Positions 42,083-50,910 of a stretch of 64,000 nucleotides of DNA are shown here, in pieces. Positions within the stretch are counted from its first letter, which is position 1. Each line of letters opens with the position of its first letter. The position numbers and the translations under genes are program-made. This DNA is from DAOUJI01 sp965237875. GTDB lineage: Bacteria; Chloroflexota; Dehalococcoidia; Lucifugimonadales; JAGWBF01. Location: the NCBI GenBank assembly GCA_965237875.1, contig CBDEGP010000002.1:1116001-1180000 (forward strand), read 5' to 3'. The notes below the pieces were generated by a model. That model was not told the origin of the DNA. It searched no databases and worked only from the letters and a program-made list of their open reading frames with translations.

Positions 42083-42478
42083 CTACGGCTCCCTGACGTA
42101 CTCCTGAAGCTCGATGCGGACGTTGTCCGGCGCCTTTACGTAGCATATTGTCCCGTTGCGGCCCTCCCGGATGGGTTCCAGGACCTCCACACCCGCCGCT
42201 TCCATCTTAGAGACCAACTCCTCCATCCCATACACCCTGACTCCGAAGTGGTCTATGCCCATTTGGGGCGCGGGACTGGCGGCCGGCATTTCCTCCCCTT
42301 CCGGTGCGTCCATTACGGTTATTCGGACGCCTCCCAGGTCCAAAGCCCTGTGGGTCTGGCCCGAGGCCGCCGTAAACGTGTCCACGTGCTTGGCGTCGAG
42401 GAAGTCCACATACCACTGGATTGCCGCCTCGGGGTCTGTGGACCTCAAGTGTAGATGGGTCACCGATACGCTGGGCAT
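42083..42478 (-). CDS. VOC-superfamily (glyoxalase/dioxygenase-like) protein
   Basis: The 131-residue protein has two beta-alpha-beta-beta-beta units. VTHLHLRSTDPEAAIQWYVD contributes the first metal His, GIDHFGVRVYGMEELVSKME the second, and RIELQEYV near the end the metal Glu. This is a single complete VOC domain. The reaction (lactoylglutathione lyase, epimerase, dioxygenase) cannot be fixed. It may form an operon with the 113-residue gene downstream. Confidence 0.85.
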   Translation of the reverse strand: MPSVSVTHLHLRSTDPEAAIQWYVDFLDAKHVDTFTAASGQTHRALDLGGVRITVMDAPEGEEMPAASPAPQMGIDHFGVRVYGMEELVSKMEAAGVEVLEPIREGRNGTICYVKAPDNVRIELQEYVREP

Positions 42479-42603
42479 AGCTCACCTCCGAGTTCGCTGG
42501 TTGGCGTTTGGGAATCAAGATTTCGGATAGACTAACATGAAAGTGAAACCCTGAGAAGAACCGTCAGGAGCGATGAGTCGACTTCAACCACTCACCGGCG
42601 CTG

Positions 42604-42990
42604 CTAAAGACGCCTTCTTGCGTCAAGTCCCTTGAGCCGTACGGCCGGAAGCCTTTTCAGGGTCTGGTTGCGCGGGTCTACCTCAATGCCAACTGACTCC
42701 AGCGCAGTAACTCCCAGCAGAGGCTCGCTCTCTGCTTCACCGAATACAATGGTAGCTCCCACGAACTCACCCATAAATTCCACCTGCCCAACCGTAATAT
42801 CCATGCGGATTTCACTGCCGTCGGCCAGCGTGTATACTCGCTGCCCTTTGGGTGCAAGACCGATGGATTCCAAATACGGCCTAGGCACGAGGGTATCGGT
42901 CACCCCCGTATCTACCAGGAACAGTCCTTCCCAAACCCTGTCGGGTTCGGCAGGGTTTCGTATGGCACCGGTTACATGGGTTGCTCCCAT
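42604..42990 (-). CDS. Clan AA (retropepsin-like) aspartic protease
   Basis: The 128-residue protein has the catalytic LVDTGVTDTLVP, the flap region (YTLADGSEIRM) and the psi-loop segment PLLGVTALESVG, as in bacterial retropepsin-like proteases that act as dimers. The conserved DTG rather than DTA supports activity. The start at 42990 follows AAAGGA by 6 bases. No substrate is evident. The 110-180 bases on each side hold nothing I can name. Confidence 0.8.
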   Translation of the reverse strand: MGATHVTGAIRNPAEPDRVWEGLFLVDTGVTDTLVPRPYLESIGLAPKGQRVYTLADGSEIRMDITVGQVEFMGEFVGATIVFGEAESEPLLGVTALESVGIEVDPRNQTLKRLPAVRLKGLDARRRL

Positions 42991-43195
42991 CTCATGTCCT
43001 TTCTCGCTCACCAAAGCTCAATTCAATACTACCATACCCTGCGGCGGTCCATGTCGGCATCGATTCGACGCCGGGCCGGAGCGTTTCGGGGGGATTGACA
43101 AGAAGTCCGACCCATGTCTGTCTGAAAGGTTATCGCCTTGACACTAATCTTGCTCAGGGGGTAGCATCCAGGGAATACTAGACACGGAGGTTCGG

Positions 43196-43732
43196 ATGAC
43201 TCAGAGAAGAATCAGCATCCTGGACCCCACCGCCCAGTCCAACACACAGGACGCCGGCTTGGCCCCAAGGGTCGGCGGGCTCGGGGGCGGAACGCTGGGC
43301 CTGATAAGCAACAGCTGGCGGAGCTTCGACGTGGTGTCGGGCCACATCGAGCAGATGGCCAAGGACCGGTACGAGGTCCGTGAGGTGATGCGGACCATCA
43401 ATCCCGACGTTTCCAGCCCCACACCCAAAGACACGCTGAACATCCTCATCGACAAGTCCGACGCCGCCATCGTCGGCATGGGGCATTGAGGGTCCTGCAC
43501 AACGTGGAGTGTCCACGACGCAGTTTCCCTGGATGAGAGCGGAGTTCCTTCCGTTGTCATAGTCACCGAGCAGTTCAGCCGGCTGGCTTCCACCATAGCC
43601 AAGTCCCGGGGCAGACCGGGCCTGCCTATCTTGGTGCTGCCGGCCAACATAGAAGACTTGTCCGACACTGAGTTGGAGGACCTGGCCCATCAGACCCTGG
43701 ACCAGGCGGCGGAGAAGCTGACAGAGGTCTAA
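43196..43732 (+). CDS. UGSC-family selenoprotein, TGA at 43487 read as selenocysteine (178 aa)
   Basis: The frame 43196-43732 is interrupted only by TGA at 43487-43489. Read as selenocysteine it gives G-H-U-G-S-C-T-T-W-S-V-H-D, the motif that names the UGSC family (U98, C101). Before it the protein has RISILDPTAQ and GTLGLISNSW; after it VPSVVIVTEQFSRLASTIAK and GRPGLPILVLP. A hairpin follows the TGA at the correct distance. GGAGG lies 6 bases before the ATG. The family is presumed redox-active with a U/C pair, but its substrate is unknown. The next gene starts 8 bases downstream and is probably the functional partner. Confidence 0.88.
43495..43523 (+). promoter_or_regulatory. Bacterial SECIS-like hairpin of the UGSC gene
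   Basis: CTGC (43495-43498) pairs with GCAG (43520-43523), and inside it CGTGGA (43503-43508) pairs with TCCACG (43512-43517) around a GTG apical loop. The loop lies about 20 nt after the TGA, within the 16-37 nt range known for SelB-dependent selenocysteine insertion. It lies within the coding sequence, as bacterial SECIS elements do. Confidence 0.6.
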
Positions 43733-43739
43733 ATAGGCT

Positions 43740-44783
43740 GTGACCGGCCCTCCCCTGAAATCCGAACGCTCCGAAATCGAGGACTCGCCCGAGGCAGTCC
43801 TCGATTTTGTGTTGGAACAGGGTTGGGGGGACGGCCTGCCCGTAATCCCTCCCACCGAAGAACGGGTGCGGGCCATGGTGGAGGGGTCGGGTCTCCCTGC
43901 GGACCATCTCGTGGGCAGAGTGGGTCCCGCCAAAGGCGAGGCCACCATCGAGAAGATCGCCGTAAACGCAGTCATGGCCGGGTGCAAGCCTGAGTACATG
44001 CCGCTACTGACCGCCGCAATGGAAGCGGTCTGCGAGCCGCAGTTCAACATAGACGGGGTCCAGAGCACGACCAATCCCTGCGGCGTCGGCATAGTGGTCA
44101 ACGGCCCGATACGCAACGCTCTCGACATCAACTGCTCCCGTAACTGCATGGGCCCGGGCTGGCGCGCCAACGCCACCATAGGCCGGGCCATGTCGTTGAT
44201 GTGGCTGAACATCGGCGGAGCCAAGCCCGGCGAGGTGGACAAGGCCTCCCACGGCTACCCTGGCAAGTACACCCTGTGCTTCGGAGAGGACGAGGAGCAT
44301 TCACCCTGGCAGCCGCTGCACGTCGAGCGGGGGTTCAAGGCCGAAGAGAGTACGGTCACGGTGAACTCTTTCAACGGTTCGCTGAACATCATCGGGGCCA
44401 CCTACACCGAGATAAACAGCATGCTCCACGTCATCGCTCACGACTTCAGCCAAATGGGAAGCAACAACCTCCACCTCGGCAAGGGAAATCCGGGGCTGGT
44501 CCTGACTGCGGGCCATGCACGCTGGGCCCACGAGGCCGGAATGTCCAAGTCCGACGTGAAGGAGTTCGTGTACCAGAACAGCGGCTTCCCTGTCGAGAAG
44601 CTAAGGCCCATGATCCGGCGCAACCGGATTGACGCCGTGATAAAAGACGATGTCGTCCGGCAAGTGCGTCAACCGGACGACATCATGATAGTCGTGGCCG
44701 GAGGCGTGGAACCCTACCACGCCGTGCTTATGCCGACCTTTGGCGATTCCTGGGCCGTCACCAAGCCGGTGCGTTTCCCCTGA
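43740..44783 (+). CDS. Conserved partner of the UGSC selenoprotein (347 aa)
   Basis: A cytoplasmic protein starting from GTG, 8 bases after the selenoprotein stop. It begins with an acidic helix (EDSPEAVLDFVLEQGWGDGL), then PVIPPTEERVRAMVEGSG. The middle has many Cys and polar segments (STTNPCGVGIVVNGP, DINCSRNCMGPGWRANATIG). The C-terminus repeats the kind of segment seen in UGSC proteins (IMIVVAGGVEPYHAVLMPTF). No enzyme family is recognised. Tight coupling suggests a two-subunit enzyme in which the selenocysteine protein is one part. Confidence 0.75.
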   Translation: MTGPPLKSERSEIEDSPEAVLDFVLEQGWGDGLPVIPPTEERVRAMVEGSGLPADHLVGRVGPAKGEATIEKIAVNAVMAGCKPEYMPLLTAAMEAVCEPQFNIDGVQSTTNPCGVGIVVNGPIRNALDINCSRNCMGPGWRANATIGRAMSLMWLNIGGAKPGEVDKASHGYPGKYTLCFGEDEEHSPWQPLHVERGFKAEESTVTVNSFNGSLNIIGATYTEINSMLHVIAHDFSQMGSNNLHLGKGNPGLVLTAGHARWAHEAGMSKSDVKEFVYQNSGFPVEKLRPMIRRNRIDAVIKDDVVRQVRQPDDIMIVVAGGVEPYHAVLMPTFGDSWAVTKPVRFP

Positions 44784-44789
44784 ACGCCG

Positions 44790-45932
44790 CTACTTAACGG
44801 GCTTGGCCCACTCGGGTATTTGCCTGGTGGGCAGTTGGACTGTCGCCGTGCCCTTGGTGCTCATCTCCTTGCGCTGGTTCTCTCCGGTGAACTCTATGTC
44901 CACGAGTCGGTCTTCACCTTCGCTGCGCTTGCCGGTGACTCTGCCGCGGAACCATGTTGTGTCTCCCACCACGTTGAAGCGCCGGAGCTCCACGTACATC
45001 TTCTTTAGAAAACCGTCGTCGCCCATCCAATTGGTGAAGAGGTTCCCCACCCAGGAACAACGCTGGCACCCGTAGTCGTAGGCGCCGGGAAGGCCGGCGC
45101 TGGTGGCCGCCTCCTCTATGTCATGGACCCGCACAATGGCCTCCTGGGCGCCGGTGTTGGGGTCTCGGAAGCCCCATGAAGGGTGGCGACGCACCTCCTT
45201 GAGTTGCAGGCCGTGGGCCAGACCGCCGATGCAGCCCGCCACAAAGGCGGTGATGTCTCCGTGGCTCAGGGGACCCTTGACCATCGGGCCGACTTCGTCG
45301 CCCACGTTTACGTCGTCCCACCACCTGGGATTGGCGCCTCTGATTTCCTCGTTGAGGACTGCATCCTCTATCTCTTCGATCTCGTCCCTGGTGTAGGCGT
45401 AGGGCTGGAAGTCGTACTTCCTGTTCTCCCTGGCGGCGGTGCGTTCAGCCCTGAAGTTCCAACCGCGGGTGCGGCCAATGACCTCGCCGCGCTGGTTATA
45501 GTAATGGCAGATGGAGGACTGCTTGATGGTCTTCCCGGCGAATCTGCTGGGCATCTCCTCCAAGTCGGAGAACTGCTCCTTGACGGAAATCCGGTCGTCC
45601 ATCAATATGGGACGGAACCACTCCCAATCGGAACCTGAGTGGAAGGCATGGACCCCGGGAAGCCCTCCCGTGCGGCCTGAACACCAGTAGACGCTGTACA
45701 GGAAGCAGGGGGGAGCTATGATGGTCCCATACTTGGTCTGGCGGGCGTATGACTCGTCCTGATAGAGAGGGTTCGGGTCGCCTATGCCCTGGCAAAAATG
45801 GCGTATCGCATCTCGGGAAGCGAACTCATTGAAGAGTCCCACGCCGTATTGCCTGGGCCTGTTGAAGGAGCCCATCCTGTCCCTCAGACGTTGGAGTCCC
45901 TCTTCCGTTATCTTTCCAGCTTCCAGCACCAT
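44790..45932 (-). CDS. FAS1-like/MaoC-type double hot-dog dehydratase (380 aa)
   Basis: The N-terminal half is a FAS1-like dehydratase hot-dog (SRDAIRHFCQGIGDPNPLYQ, then GTIIAPPCFLYSVYWCSG). The C-terminal half is a second, MaoC-like hot-dog (VNVGDEVGPMVKGPLSHGDI, then TAFVAGCIGGLAHGLQLKEV). Such proteins hydrate or dehydrate enoyl- or beta-hydroxyacyl-CoA. It faces convergently into the UGSC partner gene and lies on the strand of the CoA-transferase cluster, with which it probably acts. Confidence 0.86.
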   Translation of the reverse strand: MVLEAGKITEEGLQRLRDRMGSFNRPRQYGVGLFNEFASRDAIRHFCQGIGDPNPLYQDESYARQTKYGTIIAPPCFLYSVYWCSGRTGGLPGVHAFHSGSDWEWFRPILMDDRISVKEQFSDLEEMPSRFAGKTIKQSSICHYYNQRGEVIGRTRGWNFRAERTAARENRKYDFQPYAYTRDEIEEIEDAVLNEEIRGANPRWWDDVNVGDEVGPMVKGPLSHGDITAFVAGCIGGLAHGLQLKEVRRHPSWGFRDPNTGAQEAIVRVHDIEEAATSAGLPGAYDYGCQRCSWVGNLFTNWMGDDGFLKKMYVELRRFNVVGDTTWFRGRVTGKRSEGEDRLVDIEFTGENQRKEMSTKGTATVQLPTRQIPEWAKPVK

Positions 45933-46024
45933 GAAACAAAACCTCCTGGGTTTATGCGGACCTTTGGATGGGGGCTAGGTCCGGCGAACCCTATGGTAAC
46001 GGTTCCCGGCCAACTTAGACAACC

Positions 46025-47260
46025 TCAGTGGACCGCTCCGCTCTCCTCAAGCAGCTTCAAACTGGGAGCGGGGACACCAAGCAGCTCACCAAAAACGTAC
46101 CGGTTGTGCTCACCCAACAGAGGCGCCGGACGCCTGACCCTGGCCTCGGCGCCGCTCATCACCCAGGGTTGGCCGTAGAGCCATTCGGCCCCAATGTGGG
46201 GATGCTCAGTCTCCAGAAACGCCTTTCTCTGGTGGAAGTGGTCATCCTGGAATTGGTCGCCGATGTGCATAACGGTCATAGCCGCCACTCCGGCGGCTTG
46301 CAGCAGCTCCGTCACTTCCTCGGGGCTTCTCTGAGACGTCCAGGCAGCCACTTGCTTGTCCAGTTCCGCGCGGTTCACGTGGCGGGAGTAACGGTCTCCG
46401 AACCGGGCGTCCGTCGCCCAGTCCGGGCCGCCCAACGCTTCGCAGAAGGACATCCACTCATCCTGCGTCCGCACGGCGATGGACACCCACCGGTCATCGC
46501 CCGCGCACGGGTAGTTGTTGTGGGGGCCGAACGCCGGGTCGATGTTTCCCACAGGCTCTGAGACCGTGCCGTTCATCGCGAACCCCAGCAGGCTCTCCCC
46601 CATCATGGCAGTTGACGCCTCAAGCTGGGCCACCTCCACGTACTGACCCTGCCCGGTCCGGTTCCGATGGCGCAGGGCGGCGGCGGCGGCCAAGGCGGCG
46701 TGCAGCGACGCCACCGCATCGCACCATGCCGACTGGGTTTCGCCCACAAGCGGCTCGTCGGGATACCCCACCAGGCTCATCATTCCTGAGAGAGCTTGGA
46801 CTATGGGAGCGTAAGCCAGAATGTCCCTTTCAGGACCCGTCTCCCCCGCCGCGGGCATTGAGACGACGATGATGTCCGGGCGCAGCGTCCTGAGCACATC
46901 GTATTCAAGCCCAAGCCGGTCCATGACTCCGGGCGAGAAGTTGTGAATCACCACGTCGCTCTGGGCAATCAGGTCCTTCACGAGGGCCAGCCCGTCCGCT
47001 TCTTTCAGGTTGACGGTGACGCAGAGCTTGTTGCGGTTAAGGCTGTGATACAACGGCTGAAGCTCCGGCCAAAGTCCACGGTCGCCTCCGGCGAAGTCTT
47101 CACCCACCAGGGGTCTCCCCAGGCGAAGCCCGTCCATGCGGACGCGGCTCTCCACCTTGATGACTTCAGCGCCCATGTCCGCCAGGAGTTGAGCGCCCAT
47201 AGGCCCCGCCCATGCGGTGCCGAAGTCCACGACCCTGTATCGTTCGAGGGGCAACGCCAC
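46025..47260 (-). CDS. CaiB/BaiF family CoA-transferase (second copy)
   Basis: A 411-residue class III CoA-transferase: YRVVDFGTAWAGPMGAQLLA, DMGAEVIKVESRVRMDGLRL, NKLCVTVNLKEADGLALVKD. The segment with the catalytic Asp is degenerate (GPERDILAYAPIVQALSGMM). QYVEVAQLEASTAMMGESLL follows. It begins 2 bases after the next CoA-transferase stop, so the two could form a heterodimer, as known for some class III enzymes. Confidence 0.9.
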   Translation of the reverse strand: MALPLERYRVVDFGTAWAGPMGAQLLADMGAEVIKVESRVRMDGLRLGRPLVGEDFAGGDRGLWPELQPLYHSLNRNKLCVTVNLKEADGLALVKDLIAQSDVVIHNFSPGVMDRLGLEYDVLRTLRPDIIVVSMPAAGETGPERDILAYAPIVQALSGMMSLVGYPDEPLVGETQSAWCDAVASLHAALAAAAALRHRNRTGQGQYVEVAQLEASTAMMGESLLGFAMNGTVSEPVGNIDPAFGPHNNYPCAGDDRWVSIAVRTQDEWMSFCEALGGPDWATDARFGDRYSRHVNRAELDKQVAAWTSQRSPEEVTELLQAAGVAAMTVMHIGDQFQDDHFHQRKAFLETEHPHIGAEWLYGQPWVMSGAEARVRRPAPLLGEHNRYVFGELLGVPAPSLKLLEESGAVH

Positions 47261-47262
47261 GG

Positions 47263-48531
47263 CTATATGATCCCCGTCCTTCTCATCAACGTCAGGTCTT
47301 CCGAGCTATGCCCCAGCTGGCCGCATATGACCTCCCGGTTATGTTGACCCAGGGTCGGCGCAGGTCTGAGCAGCTTCCAGGGAGTTTCCTTGAAGCGGAT
47401 GGGAGCCCCGGGATACTTCAACGGGCCGGTCTTGGGATGGCTCAGCTCGTGGAAGAACTCCCTCTCGTTCAGGTGCTCGCTGTTCATCACGTCGTCAATA
47501 GTCCGCACGGGCACACAGGGCACCCGGTTTTCCATGCACATCACCATGATCTCCGCCTTGGTGTGCTCCATGAACCAGGGCGTTATCAAGGCCTCGGCCT
47601 CCTCCGGGTACTCCTCCGTCATAGCTCGGCGGTTCCGGTATTTCGGGTCCTCGGTCCATTCCGGGTCGCCGATCATGTGGAGAAAACGCTGGTACTGCTC
47701 CATCTGGGGACAGTCTATGCAGACGTAGCCGTCTTTGCAGGGAAGCACGCAATTGGGGAAAAGGCCCAATCGCATCCGGTTTCCCGAACGCCATCCCGCT
47801 ATGCCCCGGTAGATGTACGTGGGCAGATGGTACCCCGTGAGTATCACGGCGATCACCTGGGACTCGGAGACGTCCACAAGCTGGCCCTCGCCGCTGATGT
47901 CCCGGCCCACCAGAGCTATTGTAGCGGCCAAGGCCGCGGTGACGCCCGACATGAAGCTTGCCTGGTAGGCGGGGGTGGTCAGAGGCTCTCTATGGGGGTG
48001 GCCGTTCCCGAAGCTGAAGCCTCCCGCCGCGTTGGCGGTAAGGTCGCATCCCTTGTAGTCCTGGTAGGGACCCGTTCGGCCATAGGGCGTAATGGAGGTG
48101 ACAATCAGCCTGGGATTTTCTTTCTTGAGGGTCTCGTAGTCCAGACCCAACTCGCGGGTGTGGTTAATCGGCTGGTTCTCCACGAAGACGTCGGCCCATC
48201 TGAGGAGGTCCAGAAGAATTTCCCTGCCGGCGGCGATTCCCGGGTCGAGACTTATCCCGCGTTTGTTGGAGTTCAAGAACAGGAACAGTCCGCTCCGCTC
48301 CCGATCGGGGATGTCTCCGGGGAAGGGCCCGTGAATTCTGGCCTCGTCGCCATAGAAGGGCGGCTCCACCTTGACCACGTCGGCCCCCATGTCGGCCAGC
48401 ATCTTGGAGCAGTACGGCCCGGAAATGAAGCTGCCATACTCCACGACCCGCACCCCTTCCAGCGGACCGGCGGGCTTGGCATTGGCGCCCACCTCTTTCC
48501 TAACCTTCCGCTGACGGGCGGCCGGCGGCAT
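47263..48531 (-). CDS. CaiB/BaiF family CoA-transferase (third copy)
   Basis: A 422-residue class III CoA-transferase: VRVVEYGSFISGPYCSKMLA, DMGADVVKVEPPFYGDEARI, NKRGISLDPGIAAGREILLD. The catalytic Asp is probably in YQDYKGCDLTANAAGGFSFG. Its first 30 bases overlap the end of the upstream flavin-dependent oxidoreductase, and it lies 2 bases before the next CoA-transferase. The tight run of oxidoreductase and two transferases argues for one catabolic pathway. Confidence 0.9.
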   Translation of the reverse strand: MPPAARQRKVRKEVGANAKPAGPLEGVRVVEYGSFISGPYCSKMLADMGADVVKVEPPFYGDEARIHGPFPGDIPDRERSGLFLFLNSNKRGISLDPGIAAGREILLDLLRWADVFVENQPINHTRELGLDYETLKKENPRLIVTSITPYGRTGPYQDYKGCDLTANAAGGFSFGNGHPHREPLTTPAYQASFMSGVTAALAATIALVGRDISGEGQLVDVSESQVIAVILTGYHLPTYIYRGIAGWRSGNRMRLGLFPNCVLPCKDGYVCIDCPQMEQYQRFLHMIGDPEWTEDPKYRNRRAMTEEYPEEAEALITPWFMEHTKAEIMVMCMENRVPCVPVRTIDDVMNSEHLNEREFFHELSHPKTGPLKYPGAPIRFKETPWKLLRPAPTLGQHNREVICGQLGHSSEDLTLMRRTGII

Positions 48532-49579
48532 ACTGCCTTCCGCTCATGGGAGAGTCGCTGTCATCCCATTCCCGAGGAGTAGCAGTCGGCATGCTCAGGT
48601 TCGGAATCACCTCCCGGCCGAAGAGCTCGATGCACTTTACGCTCTCCTCGGGGTCCATGCCCAGGTAGTAGACCCTGAAGAACATGTACTCAGCCCCGAA
48701 CTCGTCTCTGTACTGCTGAATCTGTTCCGTCACGTCGTCGGGGTCTCCGACGATTATCCGATCTCCTTTGAGCTGCTCGAAGTCCAGGTCATACTTCTCT
48801 CCGGGTTGGCCCGCTTTGTGGTAGACCTGATAGAGCCTTTCAAAGGAGTCCCGTATAGTCCGTTCCGCAGCCTCCCGGTTATGGCTGACAAACATTTCTC
48901 TAAAGAATATTGGCGGGGGCGCTGGAAGCCCCAACCCTTCCCTGCACATCGTATACGCCTCCAGCGCCTCCCGTAAGAAGACCTTGGAGTGTCTTGGACT
49001 GGTGAGCCATGCGTCTCCCGCCTCAGCCGCCCGCCGGACTCCCCGCAGGGTGTCTCCGCCCACCCAAATCGGAGGTCCCGGCTGCTGAACAGGCTTTGGA
49101 GCAATGCTCACGTCTCTTATCCGAAAGAACTCTCCATCCCAAGTGACCCGGTCCTGGGTCCATAGCTTCCTGATGACCCGTATGGACTCCTCCAACCGCA
49201 TCCCGCGGCACGCCTTGGGGACTCCAAAGGAAGCGAACTCCTCGTCTCTGTAACCCTGACCGACTCCGAACACGAACCGGCCCCCGGTGATCACGTCCAG
49301 ATTCGCCGCCAGCTCCGCCGCTTCAACCGGGTTGTGCAGGCTCAGCAGGTACACCGCCGTGCCCATCGTCATTCCCTCGGCTTCGGCGGCCAGCCTCGCC
49401 AGTAGAGGGATCGGTTGAAACATGCCTTCGTCGGGGCCCATCGCATAGTGGTGGGAGGCGAATATGCCGTCAAACCCGGAGTCCCGCGCAGCCCTCGTCT
49501 GCTTTATTGCGTATCTGAAAGCTTCACTACCGCCCATGCCGGCGGGGAAATGGGGGTAGAGGTCTATACCGAATTTCAA
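48500..49579 (-). CDS. LLM-class flavin-dependent oxidoreductase (359 aa)
   Basis: A luciferase-like (beta/alpha)8 barrel that uses reduced FMN or F420. MKFGIDLYPHFPAGMGGSEA starts it, and FDGIFASHHYAMGPDEGMFQ, GTAVYLLSLHNPVEAAELAA, ITGGRFVFGVGQGYRDEEF and GPPIWVGGDTLRGVRRAAE are conserved in the family. Expected role: monooxygenation of an organic compound before CoA activation by the transferases downstream. It overlaps the next gene by 32 bases. Confidence 0.9.
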   Translation of the reverse strand: MKFGIDLYPHFPAGMGGSEAFRYAIKQTRAARDSGFDGIFASHHYAMGPDEGMFQPIPLLARLAAEAEGMTMGTAVYLLSLHNPVEAAELAANLDVITGGRFVFGVGQGYRDEEFASFGVPKACRGMRLEESIRVIRKLWTQDRVTWDGEFFRIRDVSIAPKPVQQPGPPIWVGGDTLRGVRRAAEAGDAWLTSPRHSKVFLREALEAYTMCREGLGLPAPPPIFFREMFVSHNREAAERTIRDSFERLYQVYHKAGQPGEKYDLDFEQLKGDRIIVGDPDDVTEQIQQYRDEFGAEYMFFRVYYLGMDPEESVKCIELFGREVIPNLSMPTATPREWDDSDSPMSGRQYAAGRPSAEG

Positions 49580-49721
49580 GCAACCCTCATAGGTCAGGGA
49601 CCCGTCCCGAAAGCCTGTCTAATCTACCCCAGCATCCGCCGTTAGTCAACGGGAAATCAGCTTCATGCTAAAATGTCATGTCGAGGAAAATATCCCTATT
49701 CCACCACTCTGGAGGCGACTC

Positions 49722-50894
49722 ATGGCCCAACAGAAAACGTACGACCTTCTCATCAAGGGCGGAACACTCATGGACCCGGCCCAGGACATCAACGACCGTC
49801 GGGACATTGCCTTAAAAAACGGCAGGGTGGCCCAGGTTGCCCAGCGCATTGATCCCACGACTGCCGGCGACGTCTTAGACGTGACCGGAAAGGTCGTGAC
49901 ACCGGGCCTGATCGACTTGCACGGCCACTTCTATCACGGGGGCAATCCAACGGCCTGCGACGCCAACTACTGCGCCCTGGAGGCCGGCTGCACCACCGGG
50001 GTGGACGCGGGTTCGTCGGGTTGGGCCAATTACAGGGCGATGAAGGACTACATATTCCCCACCAAGGACGTCCGCCTTCTCGCCTTCATCCACATAGGCG
50101 CCACCGGGATTCTCCTGAACGGCGTCGTCGGGGGCGAGCTCCAGGACATCCGCCACGCCAACGTAGACCGCACCGTCGACGCCATAAAGGCGGAACCCGG
50201 CTTCTTCCTTGGCGTCAAAGTACGGATGCAGCGAGACGCCGTGGCCCACTGGGAAGCCCGCACGGCCCTCTACAGGGCGAGGGAAGCCGCCGACAAGGCG
50301 GGCGTGAAGCTCATGGTGCACGTCAGCGGCACCCCAATCCCGCTGCCTGAAATCCTGGACGTGTTGGGTCCGGGGGACATAGCCACCCACGCCTACAACG
50401 GCAATCCTGAGAATATCCTGGACAAGAACGAACGGGTCCGTCGGGAGGTCAGAGCGGCCGCCGAGCGGGGAGTTGTAATGGACGTAGGCCATGCGGGCGT
50501 GCATTGCGACGTGGAGATCAGCAAAGCCGCCATCGCCGAGGGCTTCTACCCCACCTCCATCAGCACCGACATTCACAACCCTCCGCCCGAAAGGGTAGTC
50601 TACGGAATGAACGACCTCGTCAGCAAGTTCCACGCCATGGGCCAACCACTGGAAGACGCGCTTGCCGCCAGCACGTCGCGTCCCGCCGGAATCCTGGGCA
50701 TGGACGAGGAAATCGGGACTCTCGCGGAGGGAGCCGTAGCCGACTTAGCCATATTCGACCTGCAGGAGGGAAACCACGTCTGGCAGGACATGGCCGGTCA
50801 TACCGTGAGCGGAAACCTGAGATTGGCCACGTTTGCCACGCTCAAAGATGGAGTCGTCGTATGGAGAGAGGGGAGCTATCTAGGCCGTTCCTAG
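49722..50894 (+). CDS. Amidohydrolase (deacetylase-family metallohydrolase, 390 aa)
   Basis: A TIM-barrel metal-dependent hydrolase. The first metal motif is LIDLHGHFYHG, the bridging Lys is likely in GFFLGVKVRMQRD, further His ligands lie in LMVHVSGTP and DIATHAYNG, and the catalytic Asp is in SISTDIHNPPP. Urease-like small-domain strands are at both ends (DLLIKGGTLMDPAQDIND and AVADLAIFDLQEG). It may open a cyclic amide or remove an acetyl group. GGAGG is 6 bases before the ATG at 49722; the earlier in-frame start has no such site. Confidence 0.88.
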   Translation: MAQQKTYDLLIKGGTLMDPAQDINDRRDIALKNGRVAQVAQRIDPTTAGDVLDVTGKVVTPGLIDLHGHFYHGGNPTACDANYCALEAGCTTGVDAGSSGWANYRAMKDYIFPTKDVRLLAFIHIGATGILLNGVVGGELQDIRHANVDRTVDAIKAEPGFFLGVKVRMQRDAVAHWEARTALYRAREAADKAGVKLMVHVSGTPIPLPEILDVLGPGDIATHAYNGNPENILDKNERVRREVRAAAERGVVMDVGHAGVHCDVEISKAAIAEGFYPTSISTDIHNPPPERVVYGMNDLVSKFHAMGQPLEDALAASTSRPAGILGMDEEIGTLAEGAVADLAIFDLQEGNHVWQDMAGHTVSGNLRLATFATLKDGVVVWREGSYLGRS

Positions 50895-50910
50895 GGGCCG
50901 CATCTCCGCA

